Shown here: piece by piece, positions 23,946-31,199 of the stretch
Numbering within the stretch: position 1 is the stretch's first letter
Layout of the letters: every line of letters begins with the position of its first letter
Origin: CAKPSH01 sp964634355
Lineage (GTDB): Bacteria > Bacillota > Clostridia > TANB77 > CAG-508
Direction of reading: 5' to 3'
NCBI GenBank assembly: GCA_964634355.1
Contig: CAZWIF010000006.1
Location: forward strand, 1 to 34,755
Length of the DNA stretch: 34,755 nt
Program-made: the position numbers and the translations under genes
The notes under the pieces: model-generated
Seen by the model: the letters and a program-made list of their open reading frames with translations, nothing else
Databases searched by the model: none
What the model was told of the DNA's origin: nothing

Positions 23946-24791
23946 GTGAATATAAAACAGTCAATAATGGAGGCCACAAAAAGGCTGAAAGAAAGTAATA
24001 TAGATGAAGCTTTTAATATTGCTAGAATTTTAATGGCTTATGTATTAGATAAGCCTAAAGAATATTTGATAGCAAATGATAAACAAAACCTAGATAATGA
24101 TATCATAGTAAGATATAATGCTAATATTAAAAAAATTAAAAATGGATATCCGCTTCAGTATATAACTCATAATCAAGAGTTTATGAAATTAAATTTTTAT
24201 GTGGATGAAAATGTTTTAATTCCTCAGCCAGATACAGAGATACTTGTTGAACAAGTTCTAGAAATATACAAAAAAGAATATGTACAAGCTCGAATAAAGA
24301 TATTAGACATTTGTACTGGAAGTGGAGCAATTGCCATAGCAATAAAAAAATATATAAATAATTCTGAGGTTGTAGCAACAGATATAAGTTATAAAGCATT
24401 GGAGGTAGCGAATAAGAATGCAAAAATAAATAATGTGGAGATTAAGTTTGTACAATCAGATATGTTTAAAGATATTATTGAGAAATTTGACGTAATAGTT
24501 TCAAATCCACCATATATAGAAAGAAAAATGTTAAACCAGTTGCCGGAAGATGTAAAAAAAGAGCCAATTCAAGCATTAGATGGAGGAGCTGATGGATTGG
24601 ATTTTTATAGAGAAATATCTAAAATGTCATATAAATATCTTAATAAAAATGGATATTTGGCATTGGAGATAGGATATAATCAAAAGGAAACTGTTACTGA
24701 TATACTAAAAAACGAAGGAAAATATGCAAATATTAAATGTATAAAAGATTTAGCTGGTAATGATAGAGTAATCATAGCAAAAATAATATAA
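23946..24791 (+). CDS. prmC: Release factor glutamine methyltransferase PrmC
   Basis: PrmC methylates the Gln of the GGQ motif in peptide release factors, using S-adenosylmethionine. The start is GTG 23946, behind AGAAAGGA. An open frame reaching back to 23814 would begin inside the tRNA gene and is rejected. The 281-residue product has an N-terminal helical part with DEAFNIARILMAYVLDKPKE and PLQYITHNQEFMKLNFYV, then VLIPQPDTEILVE. The SAM-binding part has ILDICTGSGAIAIAI. The catalytic NPPY is at residues 187-190 (VSNPPYIERKML). The tail contains GYLALEIGYNQ. prfA, the usual neighbour, is not here. whiA follows after 16 bases. Confidence 0.95.
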   Translation: MNIKQSIMEATKRLKESNIDEAFNIARILMAYVLDKPKEYLIANDKQNLDNDIIVRYNANIKKIKNGYPLQYITHNQEFMKLNFYVDENVLIPQPDTEILVEQVLEIYKKEYVQARIKILDICTGSGAIAIAIKKYINNSEVVATDISYKALEVANKNAKINNVEIKFVQSDMFKDIIEKFDVIVSNPPYIERKMLNQLPEDVKKEPIQALDGGADGLDFYREISKMSYKYLNKNGYLALEIGYNQKETVTDILKNEGKYANIKCIKDLAGNDRVIIAKII

Positions 24792-24807
24792 TAAGGAGAA
24801 CTAAGAT

Positions 24808-25653
24808 ATGTCATTTTCTTCAGATGTAAAAGAGGAATTAAGTAAATTTAATTCTTTTAGTAATCAAAAATTAATTTATTCAGAGCTATATGGATATTTA
24901 CTAAGTTGTAATACAAAAGTATTACGCAACAAAATTAATTTTATAACAACCAGTGAATATAATATCAATAGATTTGGAAAAATACTTGCCAAAATAGGTA
25001 TTGAATATAAAATTAAAATACAGGGAAAAAATTTTGTTATTTCTTTTGATAAGAGTCTTATAAATTTGAACAATTTAGAAATAAGTACGGTTGATGAAAA
25101 AAAGGCAGTTATTAGAGGTGCTTTTATGGGCGGAGGACTTATAAATAACCCTAATAATAAATATCATTTAGAGATAATATTTAATGTTGAAGAAAATAAG
25201 AATATTGTTCAAAGTATAATGAGTGAATTTGGTATTCAAACAAAAAGTTTAGAAAGAAAAAATGGATATTCAATTTATATTAAAGAGGGAGAAATTATAT
25301 CAGATTTTTTAGCTATAATTGGAGCAAATGTAGCAGTAATTAGATATGAGGAGATTAGAGTAATCAAAGATAAGAGAAATAACATAAATAGAATAGTGAA
25401 CTGTGAGACGGCAAATTTAAACAAAACAATTGGTGCTGCTGTATTACAAGTACAAGCCATCAATTTAATAAAAAGCAAGAAGGAATTTGACAAATTACCC
25501 AAAAACCTAAAAGAGATTGCTGAACTAAGATTAAAACATCCAGATGCAAACTTAACTCAATTGGGTGAATTATTAGATAAACCTATTAGCAAATCTGGAG
25601 TTAATCATAGATTAAATAAAATATTACAGATTGCAAAAGAATTAGAAGATTAA
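24808..25653 (+). CDS. whiA: WhiA DNA-binding protein
   Basis: WhiA is a DNA-binding protein with a degenerate homing-endonuclease fold. It controls sporulation in actinomycetes and affects division and nucleoid organisation in Firmicutes. The 281-residue product begins MSFSSDVKEELSKFN, as WhiA does. It has VIRGAFMGGGLINNPNNKYH in the LAGLIDADG-like part. Its C-terminal helix-turn-helix is ELRLKHPDANLTQLGELLDK followed by PISKSGVNHRLNKI. It is slightly shorter than the common 310 or so. AAGGAG precedes the ATG. In many Firmicutes it follows yvcJ-yvcK, but here it lies between prmC and hemW. Confidence 0.95.
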   Translation: MSFSSDVKEELSKFNSFSNQKLIYSELYGYLLSCNTKVLRNKINFITTSEYNINRFGKILAKIGIEYKIKIQGKNFVISFDKSLINLNNLEISTVDEKKAVIRGAFMGGGLINNPNNKYHLEIIFNVEENKNIVQSIMSEFGIQTKSLERKNGYSIYIKEGEIISDFLAIIGANVAVIRYEEIRVIKDKRNNINRIVNCETANLNKTIGAAVLQVQAINLIKSKKEFDKLPKNLKEIAELRLKHPDANLTQLGELLDKPISKSGVNHRLNKILQIAKELED

Positions 25654-25669
25654 GGAGAAAAAATATTTT

Positions 25670-26773
25670 ATGAAAGAGGTAGGGTTGTATATTCATATTC
25701 CTTTTTGTAAACAAAAATGCTATTATTGTGATTTTATATCATATCCAAATAAGGACAGTTACATTAAAGCATATATTGAAGCTTTAATAAAAGAATATAG
25801 AGATTATAAAGCAGAGGAATATATGATAAAAACTGTATATATAGGAGGAGGAACTCCTTCATATATTGATAGTAAATATATTTGTAAAATATTAAAGGAA
25901 ATTGATTTAAGCAATGCAGAAGAGATTACTATAGAAGTAAATCCAGGTACTGTAACGAGAGAAAAACTATTGTCTTACAAATCAGTAGGAATAAATAGAT
26001 TAAGTATAGGATTACAGGCTACACAGGATAGACTATTAAAAGAGATAGGAAGGATACATTCTTATAGTGAATTTGTAGATACATATAACATGGCACGAGA
26101 AATTGGTTTTGACAATATAAATATTGATTTAATGCTAGCTTTACCAGAGCAAACTATAAATGATTTACAAGAGAGCATACAAGAAGTCATAAAATTTAAT
26201 CCAGAACATATTTCAATATATTCATTAATTTTAGAAGAAGGTACGAAATTGCATTATATGGTAGATACAAAACAGTGTACTTTACCAAAAGATGACATAG
26301 AGAGAAAAATGTATTGGTTAGCAAAAGAAATGTTAGAGGAGAAAGGATATATTCATTATGAGATATCAAATTTTGCAAAGTTAGGACATAAATCAAAACA
26401 CAATATGGATTGTTGGAAGCAAAAGGAATACATAGGAATTGGTGCAGCAGCACATTCATATTTAGATGGAAGAAGATACTCCAATAAAGAAAGTTTAGAA
26501 GAATATATAAAGAATTATCAGGATAAAGATGTACATGAAGTTCAAGACAAGCATATCCAAGAAAAAGAGTATATGATGTTAGGACTTAGAAAATTAGAAG
26601 GGGTTAGAATATCCGAATTTAAAACTAAGTTTAATGATAATCCAATATATTTATTTAGAAATGAGTTAAATAGATTGGTAACTTTAGGGTTAATAGAAAT
26701 AGAATTTGACAATATAAAATTAACAAATAAAGGCATAGATTTGGCAAATATTGCATGGGAAGAATTTATATAG
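25670..26773 (+). CDS. hemW: Radical SAM heme chaperone HemW-like protein
   Basis: HemW proteins resemble oxygen-independent coproporphyrinogen oxidase, but those studied bind and deliver heme. The 367-residue product starts with the radical SAM site GLYIHIPFCKQKCYYCDF, whose cysteines are C13, C17 and C20. VYIGGGTPS, EVNPGT, INRLSIGLQA, NIDLMLALPEQT and HISIYSLILEEGTKL follow in order, as in the family. The C-terminal part holds GIGAAAHSY and a winged-helix-like end. AAGGAG lies about 11 bases before the ATG. In many Firmicutes hemW lies near hrcA-dnaK, but here it is elsewhere. Heme delivery is a family inference. Confidence 0.92.
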   Translation: MKEVGLYIHIPFCKQKCYYCDFISYPNKDSYIKAYIEALIKEYRDYKAEEYMIKTVYIGGGTPSYIDSKYICKILKEIDLSNAEEITIEVNPGTVTREKLLSYKSVGINRLSIGLQATQDRLLKEIGRIHSYSEFVDTYNMAREIGFDNINIDLMLALPEQTINDLQESIQEVIKFNPEHISIYSLILEEGTKLHYMVDTKQCTLPKDDIERKMYWLAKEMLEEKGYIHYEISNFAKLGHKSKHNMDCWKQKEYIGIGAAAHSYLDGRRYSNKESLEEYIKNYQDKDVHEVQDKHIQEKEYMMLGLRKLEGVRISEFKTKFNDNPIYLFRNELNRLVTLGLIEIEFDNIKLTNKGIDLANIAWEEFI

Positions 26774-26780
26774 ATAATAC

Positions 26781-26835
26781 TAAATGGAGATAGTAATTTT
26801 TGATAAGAACATGTTAAAAATTCTATCTCCATTTA
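26781..26835. terminator. Bidirectional terminator between hemW and dacF
   Basis: TAAATGGAGATAG (26781-26793) pairs perfectly with CTATCTCCATTTA (26823-26835). AATTTTT (26795-26801) pairs with AAAAATT (26816-26822) across one bulged T. That makes about 20 base pairs around a 14-base loop. The right arm includes the last codons and stop of dacF on the minus strand. It can serve both converging genes. Confidence 0.75.
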
Positions 26836-28022
26836 TATTTATATTTTGCATGTTTACAATTATATTTATAGCGCTTAATTTTACAACAAAGATGGTGGAA
26901 TACATAAAGTAAGGCAATTCCTATTAAAATAGTTCTAGCAATTATATAAAGAAAATATCCCCATTGAGAATTTTCTTCTCCTTCAGTAATATCCATAATG
27001 GTTTCTAGGTTGAAAAGTCCTGCTACAATGCTATTATTATCTTTTTCGTTTTTAATTTTGTAATCTTTATAATAAGTAAATCCAAATTCAAATAATTTCT
27101 GTGCATCAACAAACTTAGCCTGATTTCCCAAATTAGATTCTGCAGATCCCAATATAACAACGATAAACTCATCATTATCCTTCATAGCACCTGCTACTAA
27201 ACAATTTTGTGCTGCATTTGTATAACCTGTTTTTATACCTATTGCATATTCATAGTAATGACTAGATGTAGGATTTATCAGATGGTTTGAATTTGTTAAA
27301 ACTCTATCAGCACTTGGATAAACATTAGTTGAAGGAAGAGTATATGTAAGAGTAGAGACTATAGTTCTAAATTCATCTATATTCATGGCATATTTTGCAA
27401 TTAGTGCTAAATCATATGCAGTTGTGTACATATTCTCATCATGAACACCATTTGGATTGGTAAAATTTGTATTTTCACAACCAATCTGAATAGCTTTTTC
27501 ATTCATCATATTTGCAAATTCTTCTATACTACCACCAACACATTCAGCTAAAGCATTGGCAGCGTCATTTCCAGAAGGGATAAGCATAGCATACAATAAA
27601 TCTTCAATAGTTAATGTCTCTCCCGCCTGAATGCCAGATAATGTATACCCATAAGGTACAGAAGAGATAGAAGAAGCACTTACTGTAACTAACTCATCTA
27701 GACTACGATTTTCTAACACGAGAATAGCAGTCATGATTTTAACTGTACTAGCAGGATACATAATATTGAAAGCATTTTTTTGGTATAATATATCCCCAGT
27801 CTCTTTTTCTATTAGTATTGCAGAAGGTGCATATATGTCAATGGAGTTGGTTATTTCGTCTACGTCTACCTCAGATTCTTCATCTGATGCAGTTATTTCG
27901 GCATTAGTTAATTCATTTGTTGTAGTTGTATCAACGTTAGTTGCTTGAAGCAAATAAGGAAATATTAAATTAATTGTTAATATATATATAATCAAACTTA
28001 TTAAATACTTTTTTATTTTCAT
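26823..28022 (-). CDS. dacF: D-alanyl-D-alanine carboxypeptidase (DacF/PBP5 type)
   Basis: This serine peptidase trims the terminal D-Ala from peptidoglycan stem peptides outside the membrane. The 399-residue product begins with a signal peptide (MKIKKYLISLIIYILTINLI), then an acidic Thr/Glu-rich stretch. The catalytic motifs are in order: SxxK in YPASTVKIMTA, SGN in LIPSGNDAANALAE and KTG in GIKTGYTNAAQN. A C-terminal membrane span (YFLYIIARTILIGIALLYVF) and a Cys/Lys/Tyr-rich tail (CCKIKRYKYNCKHAKYKYKW) follow. The span differs from the amphipathic helix of PBP5. No ribosome binding site precedes the ATG. The choice of dacF over dacA or dacB is not certain. Confidence 0.88.
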   Translation of the reverse strand: MKIKKYLISLIIYILTINLIFPYLLQATNVDTTTTNELTNAEITASDEESEVDVDEITNSIDIYAPSAILIEKETGDILYQKNAFNIMYPASTVKIMTAILVLENRSLDELVTVSASSISSVPYGYTLSGIQAGETLTIEDLLYAMLIPSGNDAANALAECVGGSIEEFANMMNEKAIQIGCENTNFTNPNGVHDENMYTTAYDLALIAKYAMNIDEFRTIVSTLTYTLPSTNVYPSADRVLTNSNHLINPTSSHYYEYAIGIKTGYTNAAQNCLVAGAMKDNDEFIVVILGSAESNLGNQAKFVDAQKLFEFGFTYYKDYKIKNEKDNNSIVAGLFNLETIMDITEGEENSQWGYFLYIIARTILIGIALLYVFHHLCCKIKRYKYNCKHAKYKYKWR

Positions 28023-28029
28023 AAATAAT

Positions 28030-28058
28030 ATAATACATTATAAATATAAAAATTTCAA
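28030..28058 (-). promoter_or_regulatory. dacF promoter giving a near-leaderless mRNA
   Basis: Read on the minus strand: TTGAAA (28053-28058), a 17-base spacer, TATTAT (28030-28035). The expected start at about 28023 is next to the ATG at 28022. A TATAAT at 28037-28042 is an alternative -10 but lacks a -35 box. Confidence 0.5.
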
Positions 28059-28135
28059 GGATGATTTGATAAAACACAGAAAATTTACACTACAATTGTA
28101 ACGATGAAATTTCCTTGTAAAATTTTAAAAATATA

Positions 28136-28164
28136 TTGCAAGAAAAGAATACTTCATATATAAT
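28136..28164 (+). promoter_or_regulatory. Promoter of thyA
   Basis: TTGCAA (28136-28141), a 17-base spacer, TATAAT (28159-28164). Transcription should start near 28171, about 30 bases before the thyA start. Confidence 0.78.
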
Positions 28165-28201
28165 TGCAAAAGAAGTAGATATAATGGGAGGAATGATGAA
28201 A

Positions 28202-29059
28202 ATGACTCAAGCTGATAAAAATTTTATAGATACATGTAAAGAAATATTAGAACATGGATATTCATCAGAGGGAACTAATGTTAGGACAAGATGGGAAGAT
28301 GGCTCAGAAGCAAATTATATTTCAATAGTAGGTGTTACAAACAAGTATGATGTTGAAAAAGAGTTCCCAATGATAACATTAAGAAATAACACAAATACAG
28401 TAAAGAAAGCTATAGATGAAATACTTTGGATTTGGCAAAAAAAATCTAACAATATAAATGACTTAAATTCACATATATGGGATCAATGGGCTGATGAGAG
28501 CGGAAGTATAGGGAAAGCATATGGTTATCAAATGCAAAGAAAATATGACTTTAAAACTAAATCAGGAATAAAAAATATAGATCAAGTAGATTATGTTTTA
28601 GATTTATTAATAAATGATTCATCAAGCCGTAGAATAATGACAAATATATTTAATTTTGAAGATTTAAAAGATATGAACTTAGAACCTTGTGCATATGGAA
28701 CACAATGGTTAGTAAAAGAGGGAAAGCTACATTTAATATTAAATCAACGTTCTCAAGATATGTTAGCAGCAAATGGATGGAATACAATGCAATATGCAGC
28801 ACTTTTACATATGTTTGCACAATGTGCAGGATTAGGAGTAGGTACACTTACACATAATATAGGGGACTGTCATATATATGATAGACATATTCCACTTATA
28901 GAAAAACTAATATCTGCTGAACCAATGGATGTTAATCCACAATTAATTATACATAATGACACAAAGAATTTCTACGATTTTAAAGTAGAGGATTTCGAGA
29001 TACAAGGATATGATTACAATAAAGAAATTAATCTAGGAAAAATACCAGTAGCCATTTAG
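28202..29059 (+). CDS. thyA: Thymidylate synthase ThyA
   Basis: ThyA makes dTMP from dUMP with methylene-tetrahydrofolate, releasing dihydrofolate. The start is put at ATG 28202, 10 bases after GGGAGG (28186-28191). ATGs at 28193 and 28196 are closer to that site, and the frame upstream runs through the promoter. The 285-residue product has the active-site Cys 163 in LEPCAYGTQWLV, then NQRSQDMLAANGWNTMQYAA and THNIGDCHIYDRHI. The common PPCH/QRSCD wording is replaced by EPCA and QRSQD, a variant I associate with some Firmicutes ThyA. folA follows 62 bases downstream and recycles the dihydrofolate it makes. Confidence 0.95.
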   Translation: MTQADKNFIDTCKEILEHGYSSEGTNVRTRWEDGSEANYISIVGVTNKYDVEKEFPMITLRNNTNTVKKAIDEILWIWQKKSNNINDLNSHIWDQWADESGSIGKAYGYQMQRKYDFKTKSGIKNIDQVDYVLDLLINDSSSRRIMTNIFNFEDLKDMNLEPCAYGTQWLVKEGKLHLILNQRSQDMLAANGWNTMQYAALLHMFAQCAGLGVGTLTHNIGDCHIYDRHIPLIEKLISAEPMDVNPQLIIHNDTKNFYDFKVEDFEIQGYDYNKEINLGKIPVAI

Positions 29060-29077
29060 AGGTTAGAAATTAGAAGT

Positions 29078-29106
29078 ATGGGCAGGACGGACTTGTGTCC
29101 GCCCAT
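29078..29106. repeat. Intergenic GC palindrome, copy 6 (thyA-folA)
   Basis: ATGGGC (29078-29083) pairs with GCCCAT (29101-29106). GGAC (29085-29088) pairs with GTCC (29097-29100) across a bulged A. The right half TTGTGTCCGCCC is the subfamily A word. It starts 18 bases after the thyA stop. Confidence 0.75.
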
Positions 29107-29121
29107 GGAAAGGGATATAAT

Positions 29122-29607
29122 ATGTTAAGCATTATAGTAGCAAAATCACAAAATAATGTGATAGGAAAAAATAATGGACTGATATGGAATATACCAGATG
29201 ATTTAAAAAGATTTAAAATGCTAACTACAAACCATACAATTATAATGGGAAGGAAAACTTTTGAATCCATAGGAAGAGTTTTACCAAATAGATTTCATAT
29301 AATATTAAGTAATGATGAAAATTATAAAGTAAATAATTCGAATGTTAAAATAGTAAATAATATTGATGAATTAGAACAATATATTCAAGATGAAGCGGAA
29401 CATTTTGTGATAGGTGGAGCAATGATATATAAGTTACTTATGCCTAAATGTAATAAATTGTATATAACACAAGTAGAAAAAGAATTTGAAGGAGATACAT
29501 TTTTTCCAGAAATTAATGAAAAAGAATGGAAAATAGTTAAAGAAGAAATAGGACCAAAAGATGAGAATGATTTTGAATATAGATACATAGATTATGAACG
29601 AATATAA
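29122..29607 (+). CDS. folA: Dihydrofolate reductase
   Basis: This enzyme reduces dihydrofolate to tetrahydrofolate with NADPH. The start is ATG 29122, since GGAAAGGGA lies 6 bases or so before it. A longer frame from 29095 would begin inside the palindromic repeat. The 161-residue product has the expected MLSIIVAKSQNNVIGKNNGL start, IWNIPDDLKRFKMLTTNHTI (with the active-site Asp), IMGRKTFESIGRVLPNR, then FVIGGAMIYKLLMPKCNKLY and a C-terminal EFEGDTFFPEI strand. Length is standard. It works with the ThyA encoded just upstream. Confidence 0.96.
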   Translation: MLSIIVAKSQNNVIGKNNGLIWNIPDDLKRFKMLTTNHTIIMGRKTFESIGRVLPNRFHIILSNDENYKVNNSNVKIVNNIDELEQYIQDEAEHFVIGGAMIYKLLMPKCNKLYITQVEKEFEGDTFFPEINEKEWKIVKEEIGPKDENDFEYRYIDYERI

Positions 29608-29701
29608 TGTAGAAAGCATAGGTACACTGGGCTTGTTAAAAGCAAAATAAAAACATTTAAATAAATTATAATTCTAACTATGGCAAACAAGAGGTGGTAG
29701 A

Positions 29702-30271
29702 ATGGGAATTACAATAGAAGAATACAAAAAAATGATAGGACAGGGGAATTCAGGGAAAAACCCCAATAGACAATTAATTGGAAAAATAAATCACGGATTA
29801 GGAGAAAGTTTTGAAAGCCAAGTAGAAGATATATGTAAAATATATGAAAATAAAAAAATTGCTAAAATTGAGAAGACACCAGAACCAATGAAAATTTTAA
29901 AACACATTGAAGATGGAAGATTTGAAACAGTATTTACAAAAGCTGCTCAACCTGATTTTAAGGGAACAATTAAAGGTGGCAGAACTGTTGTCTTTGATGC
30001 GAAATACACAGAATCAGATAGAATAACGTTTCAAGCACTAAGTGATTATCAAAGAGAAACTTTATTACAATATAAAGAATTTGGAGCAATATCATTTGTA
30101 TTGGTAGGATTTGCAGATGGAACGATATACAGAATAGATATAGAAACTTGGGATGGCATGAAAGAAAATATGGGAAGAAAATACATAAAGCAAGAAGAAC
30201 TAGAAGGAATGTCATTAAAAGTAAAAAATGTAAAGGGTGTTATAGATTTTTTAAGAATTATGAACAATTAA
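29702..30271 (+). CDS. recU: RecU-like Holliday junction resolvase
   Basis: RecU cuts four-way DNA junctions and helps RecA in Gram-positives. The 189-residue product has NHGLGESFESQVEDICKIYE, then a nuclease core QPDFKGTIKGGRTVVFDAKY. This gives Asp in PDFKG and the D-x-K of FDAK, where other members have ExK. YTESDRITFQALSDYQRETL and GAISFVLVGFADGTIYRIDI match the RecU pattern of FxxLxxxQ then FV. The basic N-terminal stretch (GNSGKNPNRQLIGK) is shorter than in Bacillus RecU. AGAGGTGG lies before the ATG. penicillin-binding gene ponA, its usual neighbour, is absent. The family call is fair but not certain. Confidence 0.75.
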   Translation: MGITIEEYKKMIGQGNSGKNPNRQLIGKINHGLGESFESQVEDICKIYENKKIAKIEKTPEPMKILKHIEDGRFETVFTKAAQPDFKGTIKGGRTVVFDAKYTESDRITFQALSDYQRETLLQYKEFGAISFVLVGFADGTIYRIDIETWDGMKENMGRKYIKQEELEGMSLKVKNVKGVIDFLRIMNN

Positions 30272-30357
30272 ATTTGAACTGACAGATTTTAGTAGGGCGT
30301 TTAATTTCTCGTAAAAAAATTGAATTTAAAAAAGTGAAATGAAAGAATCAAGAAATA

Positions 30358-30383
30358 TAGAGGCAAACCTTGTATCTGTCTAA
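30358..30383. repeat. Decayed copy of the GC palindrome (recU-YgjP-like gap)
   Basis: This 26-base stretch aligns without gaps to copy 1 (704-729). Apart from the last base or two, the differences are G-to-A or C-to-T, and the pairing is lost. It keeps TAG-GGC and CCTTG. The gap around it (30272-30450) is otherwise AT-rich without a clear feature. Confidence 0.5.
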
Positions 30384-30450
30384 TGTCTAATATAGCATAA
30401 ATATAATTTTATTATACGAACAAAAATTTCAATTATTTTATAAAAAAGTA

Positions 30451-30479
30451 TTGACAAAGGAAAAAATATAGTATAAAAT
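30451..30479 (+). promoter_or_regulatory. Promoter of the YgjP-like gene
   Basis: TTGACA (30451-30456), a 17-base spacer, TAAAAT (30474-30479). The start near 30486 leaves a leader of about 46 bases. Confidence 0.72.
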
Positions 30480-30493
30480 AGTCTCAACAAAAG

Positions 30494-30507
30494 CGAACAG
30501 ATATTTG
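30494..30507. promoter_or_regulatory. LexA-box-like sequence
   Basis: CGAACAGATATTTG agrees with 13 of 14 positions of the Bacillus LexA consensus CGAACRNRYGTTYG, as I recall it. It lies just after the expected transcription start, where a repressor could block. A weaker similar word, CGAACAAAAATTTC, is at 30417-30430. LexA control is inferred, and the second half-site is imperfect. Confidence 0.4.
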
Positions 30508-30531
30508 CAAATTATAGTTGGGGGTATAAAA

Positions 30532-31056
30532 ATGATGAAATTAATATTTGGGAATAAAAAGATGTTAGATAAAGGCGTAGAAACAATAAAAGTTTTTGGA
30601 GAAGATTATAATGTAAAATTAATCTATAAAAACACAAAAATAATAGAAATAAATGTCAACGCAACAAATATAGAAATTTATACTCCAAACAAGTATAGAC
30701 ATATGGATAATACAAAATTATTAGAAATTGTTACTAGGAAAATATATGAGATGATTGCTGAAGTTGAAGTAGAAAGCATTATGGAAAAAACAAGAATAAT
30801 GCTAAAAGGACTTGCACCAGAAGATTATAAAATAGAAAGATTATCAAATGGAAAATTAGCAGAATTTTCATATGTTGATAGAACTATAATAATAAGTCCA
30901 GACATAATAAAGTACAGAAGAGATATATTGGAATATACGGTATTGTATGAATTCTGTCATCTAAAATACAAAAGACGTGTAAAAGGTTTTAAAGATATGT
31001 TAAGAACATATATGCCAGAATATCAAAACTACGAATTTGTAAATGCTTGTATATAA
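30532..31056 (+). CDS. YgjP-like (DUF45) protein with a broken metal motif
   Basis: The product has 174 residues. The start is ATG 30532, 7 bases after GGGGG (30520-30524). A TTG at 30505 is in frame but has no site. The C-terminal half follows the YgjP/DUF45 metallopeptidase pattern (TIIISPDIIKYRRDILEYTV, then a His motif, then FKDMLRTYMPEYQNYE). In that family the motif is HExxH followed by a third His in an NHS word. Here it reads Y139-E-F-C-H143 and then KRRVKGF. The first and third metal-binding His are therefore gone, and the GS word before the strand is also missing. It may be a pseudoenzyme. Its promoter carries a LexA-box-like site. Function unknown. Confidence 0.6.
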   Translation: MMKLIFGNKKMLDKGVETIKVFGEDYNVKLIYKNTKIIEINVNATNIEIYTPNKYRHMDNTKLLEIVTRKIYEMIAEVEVESIMEKTRIMLKGLAPEDYKIERLSNGKLAEFSYVDRTIIISPDIIKYRRDILEYTVLYEFCHLKYKRRVKGFKDMLRTYMPEYQNYEFVNACI

Positions 31057-31113
31057 TATACTAAAGGTTATTTGTAGAAATTTTGGATGCATAAATGTAA
31101 AAATTATGTGAAT

Positions 31114-31140
31114 TTAGCACTCTAATATTGACACTGCTAA
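31114..31140. promoter_or_regulatory. CIRCE (HrcA operator) of htpG
   Basis: TTAGCACTC (31114-31122) is a perfect left half of the CIRCE element. After the standard 9-base spacer the right half reads CACTGCTAA (31132-31140) against GAGTGCTAA, two mismatches. It overlaps the -35 box of htpG. HrcA binding is established for this sequence type, and heat-shock control of this gene is inferred. Confidence 0.8.
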
Positions 31141-31156
31141 AAATGTGAAGTATAAT
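31128..31156 (+). promoter_or_regulatory. Consensus promoter of htpG
   Basis: TTGACA (31128-31133), exactly 17 bases, TATAAT (31151-31156): a perfect vegetative promoter. Transcription should start near 31163, about 37 bases before the ATG. The CIRCE-like operator overlaps its -35 box. Confidence 0.9.
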
Positions 31157-31199
31157 ACACCATAGAAAGAATGTCAAATAAATGAAAGGAAGAATTTTT

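Noticed and set aside
30288..30312. TAGTAGGGCG at 30288 onward as another palindrome copy
   Set aside because: Only the left edge matches, and no pairing right arm follows.
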